Shown here piece after piece: positions 30,937 through 42,404 of a DNA stretch of 64,000 nt. The notes below the pieces were generated by a model, which saw only the letters and a program-made list of their open reading frames with translations, made no database searches and was not told where the DNA came from. The translations under genes and the position numbers were made by a program. The DNA is from Ascarosepion bandense (taxonomy: Eukaryota > Mollusca > Cephalopoda > Sepiida > Sepiidae). Each line of letters starts with the position of its first letter. Within the stretch, counting starts at the first letter, position 1. The stretch lies in assembly GCA_037127315.1 (NCBI GenBank), contig JBBBDQ010000445.1:1869001-1933000 (forward strand), written 5' to 3'.

Positions 30937-31370
30937 GACGCACTTGAGGTAGGTTACTGTTATGTTTTTTATTTTTAATAGTTGGCAACCATATCCGAAT
31001 TTTGAACCAAACCCATTACTTAATTCACAAGAAGAGCATAAGTCAAAAAGCCTTGTGACAATGGAATAGGAAGCTGTTATGTTTTTAAGATGACAAAATA
31101 AAACTGTTATGAAAAAATGACACACTCGCCGAGTATTGGAAATTACTGAATTTATTATTGTAGAAACATGAGTACAGCGAACAGTTGTGGAAGGATGTCG
31201 TTATAGAGAGAGCCTGGCGAAGTTCTACTCACCATGTTGTTGGCTTCTCCCGGAAGTCCCTTCTTCTTCTTGTCTCCCAGCATGCACCTATTAACCAGGG
31301 AACGGACTCCCTTGGATGGTCCAGGGGAGATAACTTTTGAATTTTTTTTATGGTAGTCCTAGTATTTATA
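30937..31370. other. Intronic sequence, possibly LTR-like
   Basis: Includes GAATTTATTATTGTAGAAAC and a GC-richer segment (31200-31330). No clear boundaries, so no class is assigned. Confidence 0.4.
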
Positions 31371-31645
31371 TTAAGGGGTAGTTTATATAGATACGATGGG
31401 GAGATAACATTTAACTCTAGACATGAACAGGTGAAAGGTTGTAGTGATCAGGGAAACATCCTCTTGGAAGTCTGTTTCTCAAGCTAATTGTTTGTGTGAA
31501 GAAGCTGTTTGAATAGAACTTACATCATGCCGATGGAATACGATGGGGGATGTGGGTGATTTGCAACTATGTGAGTGGCATGGCGGGTTTTAGAAGCTAA
31601 GGTTAGACCCAGCAGAACCAAGGAATATAGTTTGTCTGAGTACTT
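31371..31645 (-). mobile_element. LINE C-terminal fragment
   Basis: On the plus strand it reads GGGGAGATAACATTTAACTC, TTGTAGTGATCAGGGAAACA and AGAAGCTGTTTGAATAGAACTT, which parallels the LINE sequences at 41845-42235 and 63420-63560. It is the reverse complement of the LWNSLP...YNL coding region. Confidence 0.65.
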
Positions 31646-31759
31646 TCTGTAGTATTATATTTATAATATATCTGTTTCACCTTCCTCACTGCCACATCTT
31701 TGACCCTGAACCTCACAGCTGGTGTGATCAAACATATTCCTTGCTGTCTGTAATCCTAA

Positions 31760-33990
31760 ATTGGAAATGGAAGCTCAAAATGGGACACACTAAGAGTGGC
31801 TTTAGTGGCATCAGCAAACAACATCATTAAAAAAAATATAGCACATTGGAAGAAAAGCAAATTGATCACTGAAGAGACTCTTGACAGGATGCAAAAGTGA
31901 CAGAAAACAATGCCAAGATATGGAACGGAATACAAAAATTACACAAGGAAATAAAGAGCAAATGCAAACAGGCTAAAGAAAGATAGCTCAATGACGAAGT
32001 AGAGATACTGAGCACAACAAATAATGGTGATATGCATAAAAAAATAAGGGAACTAAGAGGACAAATGACCTACTCAGCAACAGGATGTATAAAAACAATG
32101 GATGGTACACTCATACTACAAAAAAGAAAAAATACTTCAGAGATAAGATGAGTATATTGCTGATCTCTTCCATGACAAGAGAGAGCAACCAGTAATACAC
32201 AAAAATATAAATGGACTAGAAATATTAAAAGCTGAAGTAGAATTGGCAATGGCCAAATTGAAGAGAAACAAAACAGCAGGACCCGACATGGTTGTAATAG
32301 AGATGTTGATGTCCTTAAAAGGCTTTGGCATAGACAGGCTGTTGTGTTCGGCAATCTTCGTCGCCACTGTAGTGTTGTGAGTAAGAATAAATAACTCAAC
32401 AACAGGAATAGGTTAATTGTTGTATTCCGTGAAAATAGTATTTACAAAGGTTATTAGTATCCAATACAAGAATAAAGGTTAATCGTCCCAACCGTCGTAA
32501 GATGTAGTATGAGCAATGGGTACTTCTGGGTCGTTACCAGAAGTCTACGACTGACTTGTCGATCGGCTGCTCAGCACACTCTCCTACGTAGATGCCACCA
32601 TTACTTTACATAGTAATGGAATAGTCCATTATAGCCGAATAGGCGTGGGCGTCCCAACACAGGCTCACAGAAATAATAAATTAAATCAACAATAGTGGTA
32701 AGATACTGGAGGACCTAAGCAGATCAATTAGCATAGCACTACCTAAGAAGCCAGGTGCAAAGGAATATGAACTCCACTGAACAGTTTAATGAGTCACATA
32801 ACAAAACTCATCATCTGGATTCATATGGACGGGACACACAGCAGAATCTGCACAGCGATAGGACAAGAACAATGTGTCTTTGTGAAAGATACTGGAACAA
32901 GGAATGCAATATTCATGCTCAGAATGCTATCTGAAAGAGCAATACAAATGCAGAAGGACCTGCATCTGTGCTTTATAGACTATGCAAAGGCATTTGACAA
33001 AATACACCACAAAGACTTAATAGAGATGCTTGACAACCTCAACATTTTCAGAAAAGATGTTAGGATAATCAAGAATCTATATCGGCAGCAAACTGCTTGC
33101 ATACATGTAGTGAGGGAATTCAGCAGGTATAAAAAATTAGAATGGAGTGTAAGACAAGAATGTGTTTTCTCACTGGATCTATTCAACTTCAGTGAAACAA
33201 TTCTGAGAGAAATAAAACCCTGGCCAGGATTTCTCATTGATGGCCACAATCTCAACAATGTGCTGATAGCAGACACAGAAAGGAGAATGCAGGCCCTTCT
33301 ACAGAAGGTAGCAAGAGAAAGTGAGAAGAAAGAACTAATCATAAACTTAAAGAAAACTGAATGTATGGTCATTAGCAAAAAGAGGACCCCAAAATGCCAA
33401 CTAGAGGTTAGAGAAACTAAAATAAAACAAGTAAAGAAATTTAAATACCTGGGAAGTGTTCTGACAGAGGACGGAAAGTGCAACATTGACATCCAAAGAC
33501 GCATTGGCATGGCCAAGGATGCATTTTAAAAGCTAGCCAGAGAGACAGAAAAATTTCATTGGAAACAAAGAAAAGAGTGCTGGATTACTATTTGATATTT
33601 GTCCTTCTGTATGGCAATGAATGTTGGACGATCTCATCAAGGATGAAGGAGAGGTAGAAATGTCAATTTACAGAAGGATTATGAAGATACCATGGACTGA
33701 GCACAAGAGCAACAATGAGATGCAAATAAAAAGAAAACTCATACTTAATATCAGGAAGAGACAGATGAGGTTTCTGGGGCATGTAATGAGGAAGGGGGAG
33801 CGGAGAATTTAATACTCACAGGACGGATAGAAGGAAAGAAAGACAGAGGAAAGCAGCACAAGACATACTTGATAGGCCTCAGTAAATGGATAGCAGAGAG
33901 GGGTTTGGTAGAGATACCAAGAGGAAAAATATTAAGAGTGACAAGAGACAGGAGAAAGTGGAAGTCCATGATCACCTACGTCCTAAAGAG
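31760..33990 (+). pseudogene. LINE-R: longest RTE-like LINE copy, reverse transcriptase without YADD
   Basis: Region before the insertion: LITEETLDRMQK then a stop, LFHDKREQPVIHKNINGLEI and KRNKTAGPDMVVIEMLMSLK. After it: SGKILEDLSRSISIALPKKP, then 32789-33529: RDTGTRNAIF-like motif, LCFIDYAKAFDKIHHKDLIE (motif A with its Asp), VRQECVFSLDLFN (motif B, QG changed to QE), and HNLNNVLIADTERRMQ, where about seven codons carrying the catalytic YADD are missing. IKQVKKFKYLGSVLTEDGKC and the tail NIRKRQMRFLGHVMRKG follow to about 33990. Stops, frameshifts and the YADD deletion make it dead. 32349-32684 is a foreign insertion. Confidence 0.88.
32349..32684 (-). mobile_element. LTR-like insertion within the RTE-like LINE
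   Basis: Splits the LINE between GACAGGCTGTTG and ATCAACAATAGTGGT. On the minus strand it has TGTGTTGGGACGCCCACGCC near its start, an AT-rich ATTTATTC block, then ACTCACAACACTACA followed by GTGGCGACGAAG, which resembles an LTR end and tRNA primer-binding site of gypsy-like elements. No duplication was identified, so the class is tentative. Confidence 0.5.
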
Positions 33991-34014
33991 TTGCTAAATA
34001 TTTTTTTGTGCTTC

Positions 34015-34172
34015 TTGCATTCTACGGTCCTGGGTATGACGGTAAACTGCATCCGACAACAAGGCCTCTGATTGGGAGGTTGTAAGGAGCATGGAACCAC
34101 CTCTTAATTGGTGTTGTTCCCAGGTTCACCCTGACCCGTAGTGGTAGCACCTGTTAGGGTCCCAGCTACATT
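34015..34172 (-). repeat. Rep-P end, minus strand
   Basis: GTATGACGGTAAACTGCATC, AAGGCCTCTGATTGGGAGGT and TAGTGGTAGCACCTGTTAGG match the 3' part of Rep-P, adjoining the LINE-R 3' end. Confidence 0.85.
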
Positions 34173-34670
34173 TTGATGTATGCACTAAAATCTCTCATTA
34201 GCAGAAAGGGAGTGGGAAGCTGGCCAATTAGCCTTTCTATTTCAGTCTTATTCAGTCTGTGTTTTCGAGACATATAGATTGAATATATGGTTGCTGTTTG
34301 ATGAATTGAAGCTTTTACTAACATTGTGTAGATTTGTTTAATTGAAATTATTCATGGGGTATTGATTTTTTTAACCAATATTGAAGTACCTCACTTAGCC
34401 GATTCCCTGTTATTGATATATTCATTTTGTGATGTTTCATATCCTTTAAAGAAGATGTTGTCAGTTTCTTTGAGAAAGTTCTCCTGCTAGCAGTATACAT
34501 TTGGATTTTAAAATGTTAGTTGTTGGATTTTCTTATAGTTTGGTTTAACGCCTGTACAGTTCCACTGTATGAAGCTTGTGTTTTTATTTGTCTATTTGAG
34601 TGGTAATTATTTTTATTTTAGTGAGTGGATCTTAAGGGTAACTGTTTTCGCTTATCTATTTCCATATATT
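34173..34670. other. Intronic sequence, unclassified
   Basis: T/G-rich sequence without a recognised repeat or coding segment. Confidence 0.5.
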
Positions 34671-34681
34671 CCATACTTTCT

Positions 34682-35322
34682 AGGCTTACGGCCTATCACA
34701 TTGAATACACCGGTTCTCGCTCGATCACCGAAGTTAAGCAACATTGAACCTGGTCAATACTTAGATGGGTGACCGCTTGGGAATACCAGGTACAGTAAGC
34801 GTTTAGTGACGGATATGCGTGCTTACGGCCTATCACATTGAATACACCGGTTCTCGCTCGATCACCGAAGTTAAGCAACGTTGAGCCTGGTCAGTACTTA
34901 GATGGGTGACCGCTTGGGAATACAGGTGCTGTCAGTGTTTAGTGACAGATGTGCGTTGTGGTGCAGTGGATATCAGCTCGGAAAGAGAAATCGGTGAGCC
35001 GAGTTCGAATTCCAGTTGAATACCCTGCATTCACTTAAGCACTGGTACCCTTGGGAAAGATATTAATCCGTCCCTTCCCTCCAGTTATGGGTTAAATAAC
35101 AAGGATAAGACTTGGGGACCCTGCCCTTAAAAACAAATCCCAATGAATCTTGATACTCGAAAAGAAAAAAGTATTACTAGACACAAAAACTTAAATAAAA
35201 ACAACAATAAATTGTTGAAAGAAAAAGGTATTATCAGCAATAAATAAATAAAAAAATTAGTTGGCAATAAATGACTTGGCGAGGTGTTGATGTGCCATAG
35301 AAACAAAACAACCAACAACCAA
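34682..35322 (+). mobile_element. Composite SINE: 5S rRNA-like x2 plus tRNA-like head, 11-bp duplication
   Basis: 34684-34800 (117 nt) and 34821-34938 are 5S rRNA-like: GCTTACGGCCTATCACATTG, TCGATCACCGAAGTTAAGCA (A-box region) and GGGTGACCGCTTGGGAATAC (C box). The two are 137 bp apart, and the spacer CGTTTAGTGACGGATATGCGT is the truncated start of the tRNA-like part. The tRNA-like head (TTGTGGTGCAGTGGATATC; GAGTTCGAATTCC) and a SINE-A-related body follow, then a different 3' half (GACTTGGGGACCCTGCCCTT, AAATCCCAATGAATCTTGAT) ending in an A/C-rich tail. Flanks CCATACTTTCT (34671-34681) and CCATACATTCT (35323-35333) are an 11-bp duplication with one mismatch. Confidence 0.88.
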
Positions 35323-35569
35323 CCATACATTCTTCCTGTTTGTTTTTTAGTTCGTGAATTTGTTCTTCACCAAGTACTTGTATTTTCTTGATTATTTGGG
35401 TTCTTTTCATTTTGTTTTGTTTTTTTTGTTATCTTTTTATCGGTTTTCATCCCGTTTATTTGCTTTTAATTCTGTTTCTTCCATTTTTTGAATTTCAATT
35501 TGTATTGAGGTTTGATTGGTTTTTGCTCCATCAATTTTCTGTTTGTGAAATTTTCATTTGAAAGTTTGA

Positions 35570-36030
35570 GTTTTGTTTAACCGCATATCAACCTTAGTAG
35601 GCTATTTAATGCCAAAAACATAGAGTTTTAAGGGTTTTTTTTTTTAATGTTCCATTAGAGTAAGAAGGTTGATTTAATCAGATTTTAATGAAAAGTTTTT
35701 GTTTTTATTCTTTTTATTTTAGAAAACTGAAAATATCTTCTAGTTTTGTATTCAAAAATACTTTTTTTTCCTTCAAAAATGTGTTATGGTAATAATTTTT
35801 TCATCAAAAATTGTTGGTAATATTTTTCCTTCAAAAAATGTATATTTTTCTATAAAAGTGTATTTTTATACTTTCATAGTATTTTAACCCCAATTTTGGG
35901 GTTAACTAATTGCCCATAGCTGGGACCCTAACAGATGCTACCACTCCGGGTCAGAGTGGACCTGGGAACAACAGCAATTAAGAGGTGGTTCTATGCTCCT
36001 CACAACCTCCCAATCAGAAGCCTTGCTGCT
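35570..36030 (+). repeat. Rep-P copy
   Basis: From GAGTTTTGTTTAACCGCATA to CTCCCAATCAGAAGCCTTGC. It contains a perfect palindrome TTAACCCCAATTTTGGGGTTAA at about 35884-35905, written here as its arms TTAACCCCAA and TTGGGGTTAA around TT. Confidence 0.88.
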
Positions 36031-36579
36031 GTTCATTTAAGAAGATATGAATATTTTGTCATCGAGAGGCTGTTGCCAGTGAATTTTGTGTTGAATTTAC
36101 ATTGTTTGTGGATAGTTTTAGTTCAGTGGTATGCGTTGTTTCCAAGTTTACATTTGGTTTAATGTTTTTAATTCTTGAATTAAAAATGTTAGTTCTTGTG
36201 TAATTTGTTTGATATTAGATTTTCATAGGTATAGCTTGATGTTTCTTGGGTAATATTCGTATATGTTGGGGTAGTTGAGTTTGTTTCAATGTTTTTTCTT
36301 GCTTCTGAGTCGGGAATTTTTTTTTTTTAGTCTTTCTCATTTATCTTTTTTTTTTTCAGGTTTTGCAGACCCTGGAATTTGCCCAGTGATTTTATTTCCA
36401 ATTAGGGCATTTGATTTTACTTGGGCATGTGATCTTGTATGGATAAGAAATTAATTAAAATCAACCTTCTTCAATTTTACAAAAATTCACAATGACATGT
36501 GAAATCCTGGTTTTCCCAAATAGAAAAAGGATTGACCATGTGTTTCGAAACCAGATTTTGCAAGTAGGTTTTAAAATGA

Positions 36580-37070
36580 TTTTTGATGAATGGGAGCAAC
36601 TTGCAAGACCAAAAAGAACTTCGCGAGTAAGTGTGAAAAATCTACATTACAATAAACATCAGTCAGTCAGAGTCACAGATGGGAGCCACAAGACGAAACA
36701 TTTAAAATGTAACTTCAACTTCAAGCAACTCGGACATTGTTCTCTTTCTCCTTATCTCTTTCAACAATTACTACTACGAACATTTTGTACAAACTCTTGA
36801 TATCCTTTACTTTCTCATTGAACATCTACGAATTCTTGTTATTCCTCCTTTAATAAATTTTTATTTTAACATGAAAAGTATATATTTTATTATTCCACAA
36901 TTCTACACATTCCAACCTGTTGACAACCAACCTTCTGATGGTAATTCTGCATACATCCTGTAAGCTGCGGGGAGTTCGTTTAAGTCTGACACAGGCCGAA
37001 TCAAAGAAACATTAACCCGCTCCCTACGCTACAATCTAAGTGTGGTTAAAATCATTCTCCCCACATTTTT
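36580..37070 (+). mobile_element. LTR-like repeat family (Rep-L), copy 1
   Basis: Upstream LARPKRTSRVSVKNLHYN (36595-36650) resembles the end of a retroelement pol frame. Then ACAAACTCTTGATATCCTTT, CTTTAATAAATTTTTATTTT (polyadenylation-like), and the terminal GTCTGACACAGGCCGAATCA...CATTAACCCGCTCCCTAC. Related copies end similarly at 46000, 54180 and 60170. Boundaries are not clear. Confidence 0.5.
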
Positions 37071-37268
37071 CACATACGGACTTCCTTGTACAATAATTCT
37101 TATCAATTTGACAATGGAAGTATCTTAATGGGTTTCGAATATGTTTCTACATTGGAAACTGTATAATCGATTTTTATTTCCTGTGGAGTTATAAATATTA
37201 CTATCTATAATTTTATTATTTTTGTTATTGATATGCTCTTATGTTTGTAATATTTTTTATAGAATTAT

Positions 37269-37988
37269 GATCAGTATAGCCCGGCATTGCTTGGGGGTAA
37301 TGAAAGCTTTAAAAATAATCAATGGTCCTGGAACTCAGACTCTTTGGACGTTGGCATGAAAGACTAAAAAGCAATAGTTGCTTCCAGTTAAAGCAAAACC
37401 GTAGACTGAAAGAAAAATGAATGGATGTAAGTCAAATTTTGATTTCCTGCTATCGATATCAAATAAGTTTTCTTCGTTGTAAACTGAATTTTGAAGGCTA
37501 AATAAGTCCTCTGAGTAAATGGTATCATGGCTGAGACTAAGAACTACAATTATACCTACTTAGAGCCAAACCCGAAGCAAAAACTAAAAGAAAAGGGCTG
37601 AAAAAAATACAGACATACAAGCAGATAAACAGACACACACACACAAACATCTTGCCTTTTATATATATATATATATATTATTGATTTTATGCACTATTGT
37701 AAGAACTGCAACCTTGAAACTTCTGAATATCATTTATGTCTTTGTTTATGAGTATCAAATTTGATTAAAATTGGACCACGCCTTCTATAACCCTCTTTTT
37801 TTGATTATCGATTTTCAATATTTATCAGGGGTACCTCAATACAAAACCTAGCTAAGAACACTCGCAGATGCTTATAGTACAACTGTGTAAAGTTTCAAGA
37901 AAATCGGTTCAGCCGTTTCGGAGTCTATAGGTAACAGACACACACACATACACACACAGACAAAGTTCCATTTATAAATAAGTTTAGA
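37269..37988 (-). mobile_element. Hel-1 Helitron-like element, complete, decayed 3' CTAG
   Basis: Minus strand starts TCTAAACTTATTTATAAATGG after A and ends at CCCAAGCAATGCCGGG...CTATACTGATC, where the terminal CTAG has become GATC. 720 bp, TA and CA microsatellites inside. Confidence 0.75.
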
Positions 37989-38415
37989 TTGTTCTTAATT
38001 TTCTCCAGTGTACACAGTAAGAGTTCAGTGCTTCTCACCACACTGTTAGAGGAATTTAAAAATTGGTGTGGGCAGACCCTTACCTTTATGCCATGAAATT
38101 TGGTCATCCTTAGAGTTTCAGCATCATGTGTTCCTTTGACTTCTATCCGTAACTTATTATTTCTAGTTTTTTTTTTCACTGTTTTTGGAATTATCCAAGA
38201 TGCTAAGATTTTTTTCTATTACAAAAGGTGACAACTTTGTTATTATTTTGTCTTCTATTGGTTCTATTAAAAGAATTTCAAAAAACTTTTCTTTAATTGA
38301 TTTTCTGTATTGCTTTCCGTGTCTGTATCAATGTCTCGTCTCTTGTAGTGTTTTTGTGTTAATACTTTATTTACTGTCATTATTTATCAGCAATATTCCC
38401 ACCCACCTCGTAGAC
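37989..38415. other. Intronic sequence, nothing recognised
   Basis: No element or coding signature. The segment precedes the hAT-type ends. Confidence 0.5.
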
Positions 38416-38982
38416 CAGTGGTTTCCAACCTTTTTTGTCCCGTTCCCCCTTTCCCCAGTCACTTATTCACTTGTGGACCCCTACAACGGAATAAGTTAAA
38501 CCAGCAAAAATAAAAGATTTTTCTGTAAAAAAATATATTCATGTAAAATGCCTTGCGTTATTATGCTGATTAAGCTTTAAATTTACTCATATAAAATCAA
38601 AAAACATTTAATTCAGCCATCCTTTATTTAATTAAAACACTTAGTAAAAAATGTTATGTTAACGTTGTTATAGTTGTAGGTATTTTAGACAAAAACTATC
38701 TTTATAAACTGGCTTTATTTTTGAGCTTACGAGCAAATGTATGACTAATAAAAAATCATAAAATCTGTATAAATGAAACACACGTATGAAAAAAAAAAAA
38801 AAAAACAGTAAAAAATCCCAAAACAGACATGAATGAAACTTTTTATTTCTTAAAAAAAAGTATTTTACTCTAAATTTCTCAATGGGACTTTTGTGGTTGT
38901 TTTAGAATTAGAATCTTCTGGACCCCTTTAAAATTCTTTCATGGACCCCTAGGGGTCCATGGACCCTGGTTGGGAACCAAGG
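38416..38982. mobile_element. hAT-type non-autonomous element
   Basis: The left end CAGTGGTTTCCAACCTTTTT and right end ...GGTTGGGAACCAAGG are imperfect inverted repeats of the widespread hAT terminus CAGTGGTTCCCAACC; AGGGGTCCATGGACCC is also typical. 567 bp, AT-rich, with no transposase. An 8-bp duplication is not obvious. Confidence 0.78.
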
Positions 38983-39375
38983 TTGTGGCCCCATATGAGG
39001 GAGATGATGAGGGGAAAATCCCATTCACCTTATTTCTCCGGGGCTTCCTAACTGGTATACTTAAATCTGGAGAGGGTTTCAAGCACTTGTTATATCCAGG
39101 ATTGTCCACCAAAGTATGACTTTCCTCAGAGGTTGAAACAGCCATGTTCAATTCCTTTGTTCCCAGTCTGATTGACTCTCCAGCTATTGCTTACTACGTC
39201 AGTATAATGTTTGATATGGTAAATGTGAGTGCATTTTGTTTGTTTTGTTAGTCTGATTTTGGGACTGACGAGATCAGCCAGTTGATTGGATTGAGCCTTT
39301 ATTTTTGTCATTATCGGTTCTATATAAGGGTTCCCATAGAAGTATTGAAATAATTATTCACTATACAACATAATT
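38983..39375. other. Intronic sequence, unclassified
   Basis: No recognisable element between the hAT end and Rep-S. Confidence 0.5.
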
Positions 39376-39379
39376 ATAG

Positions 39380-39447
39380 CAGCCATTTCGGCGGACCTGA
39401 AAAAGACTACCACCACCTTTAAATTTGTTGTTTTTCATTTTTTTTTT
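39380..39447 (+). repeat. Rep-S fragment
   Basis: GGCGGACCTGAAAAAGACTA...TTTAAATTTGTTGTTTTTCA, the start of the repeat seen at 58800-58990 (-) and 57585-58415; cut by the SINE. Confidence 0.75.
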
Positions 39448-40305
39448 TACTTTTGGCGATCGTGTCTTGAATGAGACATGAGTGATTGGGCAGAAGATTT
39501 TCCTGCAGGAGGTTGCCATTTCTTTCTGCAGTTAACTAGTTGCCAACCAAGGCTATAGAACACAATCTTTCCTGCTATTCAACCCATAGCTGGAGGTAGA
39601 AGTTATGGATTTATACCTTTCCCAAGAGTATTTGCACAAAAGTGAATGTAACAAAATTCAACTGGAATTCAAACTCTTCTTCTTTTATGTACTTTGTCTC
39701 TTCAGGACGTAGGCGATCATGGCTTTCCATGTCTCCCTATCCGTGGTGGCTCTTAGCACACTTTCTCCTGTAACATCTCTCAGCCCCCATTCTGTCATCC
39801 ACCTGCTCAGGCCTTTTAAATATGTTATCCGCTGCTTTCCTCTGTCTCTTTTTCCCTCTATCTGGCCTGTTAGTATCAGGTTCTCCATGCTCTCCTTCCT
39901 CATTGCATGTCCCAGGAACTTTAGTTGTCTCTTCCTGATGCTCAATATTAATTTTCTTTTCGTTTCCATCATTTTCCATAATTTTCAAAACATCGTCATT
40001 GCTCAGTCCACATGCTCGGTCCACAATATCCGCATTCTTCTGCAGAACCACATTTCAGCTGCTTCAAGTTTTCCCTTCATCTTTGTTGATATTGTCCAAC
40101 ATTTGCTGCCATATTGAAAAACTGACATCACATAGCAATCCGGTACTCCCTTCTTTGTTTTTAGTGAAAGTTTCCTGTGTCTTAATACTTTACTCAGCTT
40201 CTGGAACGTGTCTTTCGCCATGCCAATTCGCCTTTGGATCTCTGTGTCCAGTTCCCCTATTTCTCATTCTGAGCCGATATTCATAACACCACAACTCATA
40301 TCCAT
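39448..40305 (-). mobile_element. SINE-A split by an RTE-like LINE
   Basis: SINE part 39448-39677 (GGCGATCGTGTCTTGAATGA to CTGGAATTCAAACTC) and part 40237-40305 (CCAGTTCCCCTATTTCTCAT to CACAACTCATATCC) make one copy. The inserted sequence is the LINE-R at 39678-40236. Confidence 0.85.
39678..40236 (-). pseudogene. LINE-R C-terminal fragment inserted in a SINE
   Basis: Minus strand: MAKDTFQKLSKVLRHRKLSL, SVFQYGSKCWTISTKMKGKL, EAAEMWFCRRM, RQLKFLGHAMRKESMENLIL and DRETWKAMIAYVLKRQST; one frame shift between 39985 and 40050. The 3' end is a CTTCTTCTTTT-type tail (plus strand). 5'-truncated. Confidence 0.85.
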
Positions 40306-40639
40306 TTCTGATTGAAAGGTTGAGATAGGATGCTAAAATTAGCATTCCTTTAGTAGCCACACATGTCTTAGTTAATAAACATCACTCACTCTTTAACTCA
40401 CCAACACGGTAAGTTCAACTTTTCCTTGATTCTTTACAGAGTTTCTTCAGATTATTTCTTGAATTCTCAGCTCTTTTCCAGAAATTATCCTTGACATTTT
40501 CTCCATATGAAAAATATTCCCAATAAAATAAAAATTTCTGTCTCATTTTGTTTTCTTCTTTTATTCATTCGGGTTTTTTCAACCAATACAAAACTGGGTG
40601 AGAATATATATATATATATATTGATATTTACAAAGAGTC

Positions 40640-41060
40640 TTTTACCACTATACACCATGTTCGTTCAGGATGCTAGTGATTAGGGCTCTCCATGACTTCC
40701 TGTCCTTTGCAGCTTTTAATAACATTTCTCTTTTTGCCATCTCTCTCAAAACCCTGCTCTGCCATCCATTGACTAAAGCTCACCAAGTAGGTTGTGCGTT
40801 GCCTTCCTTTCTCTTATCTTCTGTTCTGTGAGTAACAGATTTTCCAAGTCTTCTTTTCTCATTTCTTTATTGCAATTGTTCCTTCTTGACATTAAGTATC
40901 CTTTTTGTTTCTTTCTCTAAAACTTTATTATTACTCATATGTTCCATGGTATTCTCAACATCCTTCTGTAGACCCACATTTCTGTTGCTTCATGTTTCTT
41001 ATTCATCTGTGAGGAGATTTTCTAGTATTCACTGGCATATAGAAGGACTGTTTATTTATT
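40640..41060 (-). pseudogene. Older LINE-R C-terminal fragment
   Basis: Same segment order as 39678-40236 (reverse complement of FL-H/MRK, then NNKVLEKETKRILNVKKEQL-like and the SQMNKKHEATEMWVYRRML-like part) but much more diverged, with stops. Confidence 0.65.
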
Positions 41061-41085
41061 TACTTGTTATTTATACACTACCAGC

Positions 41086-41446
41086 CATAATTATTAGGCC
41101 ACCCCAGTGTTTTAAAATATGTATTTCATACTATTTTTTAGTATTTATTGCCAAGTAAATAATTGTAAATGAAAATAGAATGGTTCATTTGTTAATATTG
41201 CACAGTAACATGTGCATCAAATGAATTTATAAATATTTGATAATTACCTACATTGCAGTTTCATCAATGAAAGAATGAAGAAAATTTAGGGTAATTTTTT
41301 GCTTCCTTGCCTTGTAAAACTTTGCAAAGTAATAATAACAAAAGAACCATTCTATTTTCATTTGGCAATAAATACTAAAAATGGTATTAAATACATCATT
41401 TCTTTTAAAATAAACTGGGGTGACCTAATAATTATGGCCGGTAGTG
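41086..41446. mobile_element. Tc1/mariner-type MITE
   Basis: Ends CACTACCAGCCATAATTATT(AGGCCACCCCAGT) and the inverted (ACTGGGGTGACCT)AATAATTATGGCCGGTAGTG, flanked by TA on both sides (41084-41085, 41447-41448). 361 bp, no coding capacity. Confidence 0.92.
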
Positions 41447-41499
41447 TAGGTCTAGGTTATTTATTTCTTTTTGTCTATCCAGGGAAAATTTGATATTTA

Positions 41500-42400
41500 A
41501 AGATTTAACAGGGGGTAGAAAATATTATTCATGCTATAAAAACAGACATATTCAATAGACGGGCAGAGAAATTCTTTTCTCTAATAAGGAAACCTCAATT
41601 ACTGGAGAAGAGAATTTCTCCGTACGTGCCTGTATGTATTCGAGAAATTCATCTTCAAAATTTGTAAAAGTGTTCTTGTATATCTACGTCTGCAATGACC
41701 GGGCATCTTGATAATGAAACTGATAAATAAAAGAAATTTTTGAAATGGTGTTGAGTGCACTGAATCTGAAATGAAACATTCTTAATTCCGTCCTTATGCT
41801 CCTCCACCATAACTGTAAAAGTAAGAGGCACAGTTTGTGCAGATACGTGGGGAAGATAATTCTTAAACCTAAACTTGAACAGTATAAGATTGTAGTGATC
41901 GGGAAAGCATCCCCTTGGGAGTCGGTTCCACAAAGAAGGTAGAAGGTTACAGAGTAAGAGGCATATCTCATGAGGATATGTGGGGAAGATAATTCTTAAA
42001 CCTAAACTTGAACAGTATAAGATTGTAGTGATCGGGAAAGCATCCTCTTGGGAGTGAGTTCCACAAAGAAGGTACAGGGTTACAGAGTAAGAGGCATATC
42101 TTATGAGGATATGTGGGGAAGATAATTCTTAACCCTAAACTTGAACAGTATAAGATTATAGTGATCGGGAAAGCATCCTCTTGGGAGTCAGTTCCACAAA
42201 GCAACAATTTGTAGGAAGAAGATGCTCAAGTAGAACTTACATCTCACCAATGGGAGATGAAGGGAATGATAGTGATTTACTGATACGTGCATGGCATATT
42301 GATATTTTAACTGTGAAGATGGCATCCCTCTTAGATAGGTCAGCTGCCCCTGAAAAGAACCTCCAATAGTGCTTAACTTTGTCTTCTTTTTATTTTTTTT
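41500..42400 (-). pseudogene. LINE fragment containing a 133-bp tandem triplication
   Basis: The coding strand gives LRYASY..., LWNSLPRGCFPDHYNLILFK and FRFKNYLP, the C-terminal reverse-transcriptase signature, in three tandem copies. Equivalent positions are 41848, 41981 and 42114, i.e. exactly 133 bp apart; 133 is not a multiple of three, so the frame changes from copy to copy. The region 42311-42390 matches the flank of the SINE at 720. Confidence 0.85.
41821..42219. repeat. Three tandem 133-bp units
   Basis: Units 41821-41953, 41954-42086 and 42087-42219, over 90% alike by eye from GGGGAAGATAATTCTTAA to GAGTAAGAGGCA; the first unit's left 30 bp is more diverged. Confidence 0.9.
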
Positions 42401-42404
42401 TTTT

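Noticed and set aside
32980..33516. 178-codon minus-strand frame
   Set aside because: Opposite-strand shadow of the RTE-like reverse transcriptase, whose plus-strand motifs are unmistakable.
34684..34938. Functional 5S rRNA genes
   Set aside because: The units are parts of SINEs with target-site duplications, are joined to tRNA-like heads, and have substitutions; no T-run terminator follows.
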